DNA of 64,000 nucleotides from Dysgonomonas sp. PF1-14. Its GTDB lineage: Bacteria > Bacteroidota > Bacteroidia > Bacteroidales > Dysgonomonadaceae. The DNA lies in contig NZ_JARXWN010000002.1 of NCBI RefSeq assembly GCF_029892965.1, positions 372,001-436,000 of the forward strand, given 5' to 3'. Below are positions 1-9,685 of the stretch, piece by piece. How positions within the stretch are numbered: the stretch's first letter is position 1; every line of letters begins with the position of its first letter. Both the position numbers and the translations under genes were made by a program. Below the pieces are notes generated by a model, which was not told where the DNA came from, ran no database searches, and was given only the letters and a program-made list of their open reading frames with translations.

Positions 1-779
1 GCCAGCAGAATTCCCGAAGCAGTATAATCGTTCATCGCCATAAAAGCATCGGGACGATTCGGTTCCTGTAATATCTCCAAAGCGCGCTCATAACCCAGTT
101 GCTTTGTATCGGCTATGCGCATAAGGCTTTCGTCTACAGGCAAGTGATATTTCCGGAGTGCATCTAAGTATCCGTTCTTGCGGTTCTTCGATATTTCAAG
201 ATGTAAAGGTGCCGAGAAAAAGGCTATTCGCTTACAGCCTGTCTTTATCATATATTCTACGGCAGTGAATGTCCCCGAATAGTCATCGACAACGACCTTA
301 TCGCTGTCTATACCTGTGCAAATACGATCGAAAAAAATAACAGGTATATCGTTATCCAGCAATTCCTGAAAATGATCGTACTGGGTTGTTGTCTTCGACT
401 GGGAGATCAGTACACCGCACACACGCGCTTTTATAAGCGTCTGCACATTACGTACCTCCTTCTTATAGTCTTCCAATGACTGACAGACAATCACATGGTA
501 GTCTTTCTCTTCGGCCACCGTTTCCATTCCCGATAGTACACCCGAGAAGAAATGATTGGCCAGTTCGGGAACAATTACTCCAATAATATTGTTATGCTGG
601 GTTCTCAACCCTAAAGCCAACGCATTTGGCTTATACTTATGCTTTTGGGCATAGTCCTGAACCAGTTTTCTTGTTTCAGGACTAATGTCCGGATTATCTT
701 TCAGTGCCCTCGAGACTGTGGAGGGCGATATATTCAAGTCTTTGGCTATGTCTTTAATGGTAAGTGGTCCCTTTTTCAT
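1..779 (-). CDS. LacI-family transcriptional regulator, C-terminus cut by window edge
   Basis: The minus strand reads open from an ATG at 779 to the window edge (259 codons, no stop), so the C-terminus is missing. The first residues, MKKGPLTIKDIAKDLNISPS, followed by TVSRALKDNPDIS, are a classic LacI-type helix-turn-helix with hinge. The remainder is a periplasmic-binding-protein-like effector domain (motifs IGVIVPELANHFFSGVLSG and DDYSGTFTAVEYMI). It is the third gene of a malQ/neopullulanase/regulator unit, starting 32 bases after the amylase stop. LacI-type regulators next to maltodextrin genes commonly control them, so a role as the local maltose/starch regulator is inferred. A LacI-type operator lies upstream of malQ at 5528-5541. 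The effector sugar cannot be read from the sequence. Confidence 0.93.
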   Translation of the reverse strand, partial: MKKGPLTIKDIAKDLNISPSTVSRALKDNPDISPETRKLVQDYAQKHKYKPNALALGLRTQHNNIIGVIVPELANHFFSGVLSGMETVAEEKDYHVIVCQSLEDYKKEVRNVQTLIKARVCGVLISQSKTTTQYDHFQELLDNDIPVIFFDRICTGIDSDKVVVDDYSGTFTAVEYMIKTGCKRIAFFSAPLHLEISKNRKNGYLDALRKYHLPVDESLMRIADTKQLGYERALEILQEPNRPDAFMAMNDYTASGILL

Positions 780-788
780 GGATTCCTA

Positions 789-2662
<1,874 letters not shown>

Positions 2663-2670
2663 TTATATTT

Positions 2671-2738
2671 ACCACCTCCCCAACCCCTCCAAAAGGAGGG
2701 GCCCAGTACCTCCCCTCTTGGGGAGGTCAGGTGGGGTG
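2671..2738. repeat. REP-like double hairpin between malQ and susA
   Basis: This GC-rich 68-base block contains two adjacent hairpins: CCCCTCC/GGAGGGG (2684-2690 with 2695-2701) and ACCTCCCC/GGGGAGGT (2708-2715 with 2720-2727). Its outer CACCTCCCC and GGTGGGGTG stretches are also partly complementary. It contrasts sharply with the AT-rich surroundings and lies between two co-directional genes. From memory, similar CCTCCCC/GGGGAGG palindromes are dispersed in many Bacteroidota genomes; I could not search. It may moderate read-through from malQ into susA or stabilise mRNA. Confidence 0.7.
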
Positions 2739-2739
2739 T

Positions 2740-5406
2740 TTATTTTCTACCTGACGATTCTACAATAGACCGTATACGGGCATTGAAGGTATCGGCTTTT
2801 ATCAGTTCTTCTAGGGACAAGTGCATCCGGTATCGCCAGTAATGTTGTGCTATTGCCGGAATGTTTATCCGTTCTTCTTCGGCATCCGCCCTTTTCAAAT
2901 TATCGTCTACTGAAAGCCAGTCCTGCAACGGAAGAATTGTAAGCATAGACTGTGAATTCAGATGATTGCTTACGATTTGCCAACACAGGTCTGAATCGCA
3001 ATCTTCGGGAGCAGCTCCGTTCCTCCACAGCACATAATTATAATACTGTTGTGTCAGTTCTCTGTTTTCGCGCCACCAAGACCGTATCGGAGCCATATCG
3101 TGTGTCGATGTTGTACAAACACTCATATATGGCAAATTTCCGAGATAATTGAAAAGCATATCACGCACTTTAGGCATACGTTCTATTTCGAGGCTCAGAA
3201 TCTGCAATTCGTGCATAACGGATGGTACAGATTCGGGGACCATACCCAAGTCTTCGCCACAAACCAACATGGAAGTAGAAGATATGAGTGACGGCAATTT
3301 AGTCATTGCCTGATCGCGCCAATACTGAGAATGACGGCGATAGAAGAATTCATCGTACAAGCGGTTGAATGCTGTTTTTGCAGCATCGTCTAAATCTTTA
3401 TATGAATAGCTGAATTGTGCCGTAATACGCGGATGAAGCTTGTCTGGTTCGCGTTTATCCCTTATAAACAACACCTCGTTGCACAGGCTGTAAAGCCCGT
3501 CTCGCATCCGCAAGCTCTTTTCATCAGTCTGTCCGCTGAACAGACCTTTTATTTTTACCTGCGTATTGCAGAATTCTTTCAGTTCGAAACGCTGCCATGC
3601 TATCGGATTCAGATAGTTAGCTATAACTTCTTCTGTGTACTCACCGAATATATCTCCCAAGAAATGTTCGTGAATGTATGGGCTTGTCATGCGATAATCG
3701 TCAAACCACATTCCCCACGAGCGTATTTCGTCTTCGGACATAGGCAGTGCCGGACTGAAATACCCCAACAATCCCTGAACAGACGACAACGGAATTTCCC
3801 ATATACGGAAGAAGCCTAAGATATGGTCGATACGATAAGCATCGAAATAATCGGCCATCTTACGGAAGCGTTTTACCCACCACTGATAGCCGTCTTTAGC
3901 CATTTCTTCCCAGTTGTAGGTAGGGAATCCCCAGTTTTGTCCGTAGAAAGAGAAATCATCGGGTGGCGCTCCGGTTTGCACATCGAGATTGAACAGGTGA
4001 GGTTCTACCCATGCTTCTACACTGTTGCGGCTGATACCGATAGGTATATCCCCTTTGAGTATCACACTGTGCCGATGTGCATATTCTTTTACTCCTACAA
4101 GTTGCTTGTGTGACAGATATTGGATAAAACAAGCCAGTTCTACCGCTTGTTTCGCATCATTATTAGAATCAACAAAGGCTTTCAGTTTCTTCTTATCATA
4201 CGTGCTGTATGTTTTCCACACCGAAAAATCAGCCGTACTGTATTTATCTCTGAAATAGCAGAAACAGGCATAAGGGAACAGCCATTCTTCGTTTTGTTTG
4301 TAGAACGAAAGATATTCTTCACTCTTGAGTGTTTCTGCACCCGATTCCTCAAACAAGTCTTTAAGATAAGCCCACTTCAGAGCCAACACTTTTTCATAAT
4401 CGAGTTCCGTCAGTGCATTCAGTGCTTTTGCTTCTGCTTCGTACTTCTTATATTTAGCTTTATCTTTTAGCGGATAGTCTTTCAATCCCAGATAGATCGG
4501 GTGAAGCGCATATATGGATATGGCATTGTATGGATACGAATCGAGCCATGTATGCGTAATAGTGGTATCGTTGATAGGCAACACCTGTATAATTTTCTGA
4601 TTGGTTACGGCTGCCCAGTCTACAAGTTTTTTGATATCGGAAAACTCTCCTACTCCAAAACTATCATTTGAACGTAGAGAGAAAACAGGAATAGCTACTC
4701 CGGCAGCTTTCCAGTTCATCCAACCATAATCATACTGTATGGATTCACCTCTTACAATATCCCCTTTCTCGGCTACAGGGTTCAGAATCCGGTTATAACC
4801 GATCTCCCAATGTACTACGTTCTTTTCTGCATCATCATAGATTGCAAGTTTGTATTCTAAAGGTGCTTTTACCGATGTGGCATTCAGTGTAAGTTGCCAT
4901 TCTCCGTATGCAACAGGCTCAAAGCGTAAAGCCTTCTCAATATTCCAATCGCCCAACGTAGCCGATGCTCCGGAAAGGATCAGTGTTTGCCCTTTCTTTA
5001 CCTGCGGACAGTTTACTTTTAGCAGAATTGTTCTTTTAAAGTAAGTCAGATCGCGATTTACCGGATGATAGAAAAAGCTTTCGGAGAAACCGGAAGTATG
5101 CAGAAACTTCTGTTGGGGAAGCCCATACCAGATATCCCGCATATCGAATTTCTTGCCTTGTCCTAATTGCATTGTATGCGGATTTCCCCATTCTCTGGCA
5201 ACAACCATGTTGTTTTCTTTTACCAGATAGCGGTATTCAAGGAATGTTTCTTCCGTATCTATTTCTATGATCCATTCGTTAGGAGAGATACATATCATTT
5301 CCAAGGCCTTGCCTTCATCCCATTTGCCAAGTACGGCAGCCGATCCGCAAACACAAAGTGTCTGGCCCCAGATAGCGTGGTAATCAATATGTAATTTCAG
5401 TTTCAT
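2740..5406 (-). CDS. malQ: 4-alpha-glucanotransferase (amylomaltase, GH77) with N-terminal starch-binding domains
   Basis: This 888-residue protein transfers alpha-1,4-glucan segments between maltooligosaccharides. No signal peptide is visible, so it should be cytosolic. Residues 1-100 and about 125-225 look like two CBM20-type starch-binding domains (note GSAAVLGKWD and GASATLGDWN). The GH77 barrel starts near 235. Catalytic motifs are the nucleophile Asp527 (RIDHILGFFRIWEIP), Glu718 (CGEDLG) and Asp770 (STHD); the KGDIPIG loop is at 451-457. Tandem CBM20 plus GH77 near 890 residues is the usual Bacteroidota or plant DPE2-like form. It is the first gene of the malQ-susA-regulator unit. A TAGTTTTG -7 box (5465-5472, minus) and an upstream LacI-type operator suggest sugar-responsive control. 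Confidence 0.95.
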   Translation of the reverse strand: MKLKLHIDYHAIWGQTLCVCGSAAVLGKWDEGKALEMICISPNEWIIEIDTEETFLEYRYLVKENNMVVAREWGNPHTMQLGQGKKFDMRDIWYGLPQQKFLHTSGFSESFFYHPVNRDLTYFKRTILLKVNCPQVKKGQTLILSGASATLGDWNIEKALRFEPVAYGEWQLTLNATSVKAPLEYKLAIYDDAEKNVVHWEIGYNRILNPVAEKGDIVRGESIQYDYGWMNWKAAGVAIPVFSLRSNDSFGVGEFSDIKKLVDWAAVTNQKIIQVLPINDTTITHTWLDSYPYNAISIYALHPIYLGLKDYPLKDKAKYKKYEAEAKALNALTELDYEKVLALKWAYLKDLFEESGAETLKSEEYLSFYKQNEEWLFPYACFCYFRDKYSTADFSVWKTYSTYDKKKLKAFVDSNNDAKQAVELACFIQYLSHKQLVGVKEYAHRHSVILKGDIPIGISRNSVEAWVEPHLFNLDVQTGAPPDDFSFYGQNWGFPTYNWEEMAKDGYQWWVKRFRKMADYFDAYRIDHILGFFRIWEIPLSSVQGLLGYFSPALPMSEDEIRSWGMWFDDYRMTSPYIHEHFLGDIFGEYTEEVIANYLNPIAWQRFELKEFCNTQVKIKGLFSGQTDEKSLRMRDGLYSLCNEVLFIRDKREPDKLHPRITAQFSYSYKDLDDAAKTAFNRLYDEFFYRRHSQYWRDQAMTKLPSLISSTSMLVCGEDLGMVPESVPSVMHELQILSLEIERMPKVRDMLFNYLGNLPYMSVCTTSTHDMAPIRSWWRENRELTQQYYNYVLWRNGAAPEDCDSDLCWQIVSNHLNSQSMLTILPLQDWLSVDDNLKRADAEEERINIPAIAQHYWRYRMHLSLEELIKADTFNARIRSIVESSGRK

Positions 5407-5464
5407 TGCTGTATTTTTATGGTTATAGATTATTGGTCTCTCTACAGAGAATATATCTGCTAAA

Positions 5465-5472
5465 CAAAACTA
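5465..5472 (-). promoter_or_regulatory. Probable malQ promoter, -7 box
   Basis: The minus strand reads TAGTTTTG, matching the Bacteroidota -7 consensus TAnnTTTG, and would give a leader of roughly 50 bases. No convincing -33 element lies at the usual 18-20 base spacing, which could mean activator dependence. Confidence 0.45.
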
Positions 5473-5527
5473 CATATTTATAAATGACCTTATAGTCAAT
5501 ATGATTATCTTTTCACCGAAAATAATT

Positions 5528-5541
5528 TGCAAACGATTGCA
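5528..5541. promoter_or_regulatory. LacI-type operator upstream of malQ
   Basis: TGCAAACGATTGCA is a 14-base near-palindrome with the central CG and GCAA/TTGC half-sites typical of LacI/PurR/MalR family operators; only one symmetric position pair deviates. It lies about 60-70 bases upstream of the malQ -7 box. That position suits an activator or a distal operator for the LacI-family protein encoded at the end of the same operon. Confidence 0.6.
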
Positions 5542-5593
5542 TACTGTCGGGTATTATTTGGTCGGATAGAGGAATTTATTTTTTCTTTATCGG

Positions 5594-6083
5594 TTTATCT
5601 ATATAGCAGTTAACAGTGATCAGTCAATAGTTAACAACAGAAAGCGATCTTTGAATAAAAATCAGCGGAGCTAATTGGAAAACGGGCGGTAAAAAGTAAC
5701 GAGAGATAAAAACAACGTAAATCCGTTACATTGACTCCGCTTCGCTCTGTCGAACGTTGTTTCGTTACATTTTAGTTAAAATGTTTCTCACGCAATTGAA
5801 AATCGACGAAGCGAAGGCGAGTCAAAGGCGCTAAGATGCAAAGGGAAATATTTGTAACTTGTAACTGTCCGATAGGGCGAAGTAACTTGTAACTTTTTCA
5901 TTACTTTCGTTACTTTTTAGTTAAAATTTAAGTTGTCTCCTGCTTTAGCCGAATAGTTTTGACTAAAGTCATTTTCGGGGCGGCTCACAGCCCACAACTT
6001 AAAAGTCGTGGCAACTAAGAGAAAGTAATAAAAAGTAAAAAGGATGCAAATCTATTACATTCGTTACTTTTTAGTTAAAATTC
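5594..6083 (-). repeat. Composite intergenic repeat, copy A
   Basis: The gap 5407-6343 holds no credible gene. This 490-base block, read on the minus strand, matches 18501-18842 (copy B) nearly end to end, and its inner part matches 48919-49140 (copy C). It contains three copies of a module reading TTTTAACTAAAAAGTAACGA or a close variant (near 5760-5781, 5908-5930 and 6058-6082). It also has a palindrome CCACAACTT/AAGTCGTGG (5992-6011) and the hairpin TGACTAAAGTCA (5960-5971). Relative to copy B it carries an extra segment of about 145 bases (roughly 5782-5930) bounded by the module. Outside it, ACAGTGATCAGT at 5613-5624 and its complement at 6216-6227 look like terminal inverted repeats. Confidence 0.8.
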
Positions 6084-6304
6084 ATCTGACTAGCCATACT
6101 GAGGGACAAAGTACCTGTAAAAGAGAACGGAAAGGATAGGTATAAGAATAGTGTAAAGAGTGTCAAGTTTGCCTTGTTTCCACTTTGTCGATTTTCAATT
6201 GTCAAGTTTTTGTTAACTGATCACTGTAGACTTTTAACTGACAAAAGTATTGCTTGCTATTTATTGTTAACCCTTTATACAGTTATTATTTACTGAAAAA
6301 AGCG

Positions 6305-6312
6305 TACCTTTG
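6305..6312 (+). promoter_or_regulatory. der promoter, -7 box
   Basis: TACCTTTG matches the Bacteroidota -7 consensus exactly and lies 31 bases before the der start codon, giving a leader of about 25 bases. No clear -33 box was found at standard spacing. Confidence 0.6.
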
Positions 6313-6343
6313 CACCAAAATATTGAGAATATAGATAAGCATT

Positions 6344-7657
6344 ATGGGAAATTTAGTAGCTATAGTCGGTAGGCCTAACGTGGGCAAATCAACACTTTTC
6401 AACCGTTTGACCGAAAGCCGGCAAGCTATTGTTGATGAAACATCGGGTACAACCCGTGACCGCCAGTACGGAAAAGTAGAATGGGGCGGACAGGAATTCT
6501 CTCTTGTAGATACAGGAGGTTGGGTTGTCAATTCAGAAGACGTATTTGAAAGCGAGATAAATAAGCAGGTAGCTATTGCTATCGAAGAAGCGGAGGTAAT
6601 CCTTCTTGTTGTGGATGTAATGAACGGGCTTACCGATCTGGATTCGAGTGTGGGTAATATGCTTCGCCGTTCTAAGAAGCCTATCATACTGGTCTCCAAC
6701 AAGGCAGATAATTTCAATCTGCATGCACAGTCGGCAGAGTTTTATGCTTTAGGTTTGGGCGATCCGATCAATATATCTGCAATAAACGGTTCCGGTACCG
6801 GTGATTTGCTTGATCTTGTCATCTCCAAGTTCACAAAAAAAGCAGAAGATGAACCTCTTGAAGATATCCCGCGTATTGCTATAGTAGGGCGTCCAAATGC
6901 CGGAAAGTCTTCGTTTGTAAATGCGCTGATGGATGAAGAAAGGAATATTGTAACCGATATAGCAGGTACGACAAGGGATTCTATTTATACCCGTTTCGAC
7001 AGGTTCAACATGGACTTCTATCTGGTAGATACTGCCGGTATCCGTAAAAAGGGTAAAGTGGTAGAAGATCTGGAATATTATTCGGTGATCCGTTCTATTA
7101 AAGCCATCGAAAATTCAGACGTTTGCGTGCTGATGCTCGATGCTACACAGGGGATAGAAAGCCAGGATTTGAATATCTTTTCATTGATCCAGAAGAACAA
7201 TAAAGGCCTGGTCGTATGTGTCAACAAATGGGATTTGGTAGAAAATAAAGAGCAGATCGTTATCAAAACGTTTGAGAATGCTATCCGCGACCGATTGGCT
7301 CCGTTTACCGACTTCCCGATTGTATTTGGCTCTGCACTAACTAAGCAACGCATACTGAAGGTGTTGGAGACGGCAAAGGATGTTTATGTACGCAGAAAGA
7401 CGAAGATACCTACTCATAAACTGAACGAGGTGTTGCTGCCGATAATAGAACATACTCCTCCTCCGGCAAATAAAGGGAAGTACATAAAGATAAAATATAT
7501 TACGCAATTACCTAATACTCAGGTACCATCTTTTGTATTCTTCTGTAACCTGCCTCAATGGGTAAAAGAACCGTACAGGCGTTTCCTGGAGAATCGTATC
7601 AGAGATAACTGGGACTTGTCGGGCACACCGATCAATATTTTTATCAGGGAGAAATAA
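6344..7657 (+). CDS. der: Ribosome-associated double-GTPase Der (EngA)
   Basis: This 437-residue protein has tandem GTPase domains and acts in large ribosomal subunit maturation. GTPase 1 shows GRPNVGKS (9-16), DTGG (56-59) and NKAD (119-122). GTPase 2 shows GRPNAGKS (182-189), DTAG (229-232) and NKWD (294-297). A KH-like C-terminal domain follows from about residue 350. Length is normal for Der. The ATG start fits the -7 box at 6305-6312. The gene stands alone between repeat copy A and a terminator; from memory, Bacteroides relatives often carry era and der after fabH, so the cluster may have been split here (fabH is at 19.7 kb). Confidence 0.97.
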   Translation: MGNLVAIVGRPNVGKSTLFNRLTESRQAIVDETSGTTRDRQYGKVEWGGQEFSLVDTGGWVVNSEDVFESEINKQVAIAIEEAEVILLVVDVMNGLTDLDSSVGNMLRRSKKPIILVSNKADNFNLHAQSAEFYALGLGDPINISAINGSGTGDLLDLVISKFTKKAEDEPLEDIPRIAIVGRPNAGKSSFVNALMDEERNIVTDIAGTTRDSIYTRFDRFNMDFYLVDTAGIRKKGKVVEDLEYYSVIRSIKAIENSDVCVLMLDATQGIESQDLNIFSLIQKNNKGLVVCVNKWDLVENKEQIVIKTFENAIRDRLAPFTDFPIVFGSALTKQRILKVLETAKDVYVRRKTKIPTHKLNEVLLPIIEHTPPPANKGKYIKIKYITQLPNTQVPSFVFFCNLPQWVKEPYRRFLENRIRDNWDLSGTPINIFIREK

Positions 7658-7678
7658 GTTTCAGAATATAAGGAATAG

Positions 7679-7706
7679 AGGCAGATTTAGATAAAGTCTG
7701 CCTTTT
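7679..7706 (+). terminator. Intrinsic terminator after der
   Basis: The stem AGGCAGA (7679-7685) with TCTGCCT (7697-7703) closes an 11-base loop and is followed by TTTTG, 22 bases downstream of the der stop. It separates der from smpB. Confidence 0.75.
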
Positions 7707-7762
7707 GTTCTCTTATTTGATTGATATATCGATATTATCATCGAAAATTCTTCTGAAATTTG

Positions 7763-7770
7763 TACTTTTG
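7763..7770 (+). promoter_or_regulatory. smpB operon promoter, -7 box
   Basis: TACTTTTG matches the TAnnTTTG consensus and lies 42 bases before the smpB GTG. It probably drives the whole smpB to metal-permease run, because all following junctions are 1-11 bases or overlapping. Confidence 0.55.
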
Positions 7771-7811
7771 TAGGTTCCGGAATTATGAATATTACTTTTA
7801 TATAACTATCA

Positions 7812-8267
7812 GTGAGTCAGACTAACGTCAATATAAAGAATAAGCGTGCCAGTTTCGATTACGAGTTTATCGAGACTTTCACTGCCGGCATTGTCCTTAC
7901 GGGCACCGAAATTAAATCGATCCGGTTGGGAAAAGCCAGTCTGGTAGATACCTTTTGTATCTTCGAAAAAGGAGAGCTTTGGGTACGCAATATGTACATT
8001 GCCGAATATTTTTACGGCTCTTACAATAATCATGTGGCACGACGTGACCGTAAGTTGTTATTAAACAAAAAGGAGCTGAAAAAGATGGAGCGTTTGGTGA
8101 AGGAAACCGGATATACCATCGTGCCTACGCGTATTTTCCTCAACGATCGCGGACTGGCAAAGGTAAACATTGCCGTAGCCAAAGGGAAGAAGCAATACGA
8201 TAAGCGCCAGTCTCTTCGCGAGAAAGACGATAAGAGAGCTATGGACAGGGCAATGAAGGAGCAATAA
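7812..8267 (+). CDS. smpB: SsrA-binding protein SmpB
   Basis: This 151-residue protein binds tmRNA and delivers it to stalled ribosomes for trans-translation. Family motifs are RASFDYEF (13-20), the [14 protein letters not shown] stretch (31-44) and a basic C-terminal tail ([17 protein letters not shown]) that enters the mRNA channel. The start is GTG: an in-frame TAA at 7803-7805 excludes an upstream start, and no ATG lies before the conserved region. It is the first gene of a tight run (smpB, three membrane paralogues, metH, permease). From memory, smpB next to metH is common in Bacteroides, so the three membrane genes look inserted between them. Confidence 0.96.
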   Translation: MSQTNVNIKNKRASFDYEFIETFTAGIVLTGTEIKSIRLGKASLVDTFCIFEKGELWVRNMYIAEYFYGSYNNHVARRDRKLLLNKKELKKMERLVKETGYTIVPTRIFLNDRGLAKVNIAVAKGKKQYDKRQSLREKDDKRAMDRAMKEQ

Positions 8268-8270
8268 GGG

Positions 8271-9674
8271 ATGAGTACACCCAGGAAATACGTTACTGCC
8301 GATTGGATAAAAGATAATGGCACTAAGATAATGCTAGCTATAGCGGGTATTGTTGTAGGCGTATTCTTCTATGGGCTGAATGTATTGTATCCTGTGTACC
8401 TTGATGATTGGTTTTATACCTTCAATCTCGATGGAGGAGAAAAGATAGACGGATTCATTTCTATCTTTCATAGCCAGTATGCTCACTATTTCGAGTGGGG
8501 CGGAAGGGTGGTATTGCACAGTATCGCACAAGCATTACTGTGGTTTGGCAAGTCGTGGGCAGATGTACTCAATACTCTGGCCTATCTGGTTCTGACTTTC
8601 TTTATCTACTTTATAGCTAATAAGAAGAATAAGGCTAATCCGGTGCTGTTTGTGTATATCAATATCTTCATTTGGTTTGTGTTGCCGTCGTTGTCTCAGA
8701 ACCTTTTGTGGAAAACCGGTAGCGCCAATTATTTGTGGGGAGGAGTGATCCTCTTTGGCTTTATATACAATTATGTGTCATACTATATAGCAAAAGTGTC
8801 GAAAGACGGTGTCGCGAAAAGCGCAGGACTATTGTTCTTTGGTATTCTTGCCGGATGGACAAATGAGAATATGAGTGTTGCGCTCTTGTTTTTCCTTGCT
8901 GGGTTAATTCTTTTGCTGAAATATCAGAGGCAGCGAATTCCTACATGGATGCTGTTCGGGTTGGCTGGAGCTGTTATAGGTTGTGTCCTTATGCTGCTTT
9001 CACCGGGTAACATGGTAAGAAGTAAGAATGATCTTTGGGTTGCCCATCAGTTGCGTGAAACAGACCTGTCATTTTACTTCTATCGGTTTGTTACAGTAAC
9101 GAAACTGGCTAGTAGCTATCTGTTATATTCTGTTCTTATTTATGCAGCCTTATCAGCTTTGTACTGGTGGAAGGGGAAGCAGGAAAGTAGAAAGGAGATC
9201 TTTCTGTTATCCATGCTTTTTGTTTGCACATCTGCTGTAGCAACAGCCGTAATGGCCGGTTCGCCGATGTTTCCCGAGAGGGCATGGTTTGGTATTCTTA
9301 TACTGTTGGTTATAGCTGCAATGCTATTATATGCCAATATAGATTTTAGCGGAATAGCTTTTCGGTCTGTTAACTATGTCTTGTTTGCTGTAGTTCTTAT
9401 TGTGTATGTTGTCTCTTGCAAGGACAACTATGTGGAGCTATCAAAATTCAGTGAGATCAGCAGGCAACGAGATCAGATGATAATTGAAGAAAGAAACAAA
9501 GGAGTACGGGATATCGTTATATACGATCATCTTTTTCAGGAAAAGCAATCGTGTCTTATCGTACTTGATTTACAGGACTGGCTCATGCTCGATCCCGGAT
9601 GGGATAAGCGAATCGGGAAATATTACGGAGTGAATACGGTTGTTTTTAAAGAGAAGAACGAGGGAAACCTCTAA
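8271..9674 (+). CDS. Polytopic membrane protein, paralogue 1 of 3 (DUF6056-like, possible GT-C type)
   Basis: Function unknown. This 467-residue protein has about 11 predicted membrane segments. The first (roughly 20-40) is followed by the acidic pair DDW (45-47), then HYFEWGGR (72-79), TGSANYLWG, GWTNEN, SPGN and FPERAWFG. The last helix is followed by a soluble tail of about 75 residues. All of these motifs recur in the next two genes. An Asp-Asp pair after the first membrane segment is typical of GT-C glycosyltransferases, and the motif set resembles DUF6056/DUF3329 proteins as I remember them; both points are inference. It starts 3 bases after smpB and is followed at 11 bases by paralogue 2. 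Confidence 0.85.
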   Translation: MSTPRKYVTADWIKDNGTKIMLAIAGIVVGVFFYGLNVLYPVYLDDWFYTFNLDGGEKIDGFISIFHSQYAHYFEWGGRVVLHSIAQALLWFGKSWADVLNTLAYLVLTFFIYFIANKKNKANPVLFVYINIFIWFVLPSLSQNLLWKTGSANYLWGGVILFGFIYNYVSYYIAKVSKDGVAKSAGLLFFGILAGWTNENMSVALLFFLAGLILLLKYQRQRIPTWMLFGLAGAVIGCVLMLLSPGNMVRSKNDLWVAHQLRETDLSFYFYRFVTVTKLASSYLLYSVLIYAALSALYWWKGKQESRKEIFLLSMLFVCTSAVATAVMAGSPMFPERAWFGILILLVIAAMLLYANIDFSGIAFRSVNYVLFAVVLIVYVVSCKDNYVELSKFSEISRQRDQMIIEERNKGVRDIVIYDHLFQEKQSCLIVLDLQDWLMLDPGWDKRIGKYYGVNTVVFKEKNEGNL

Positions 9675-9685
9675 AATGCAGAAGA

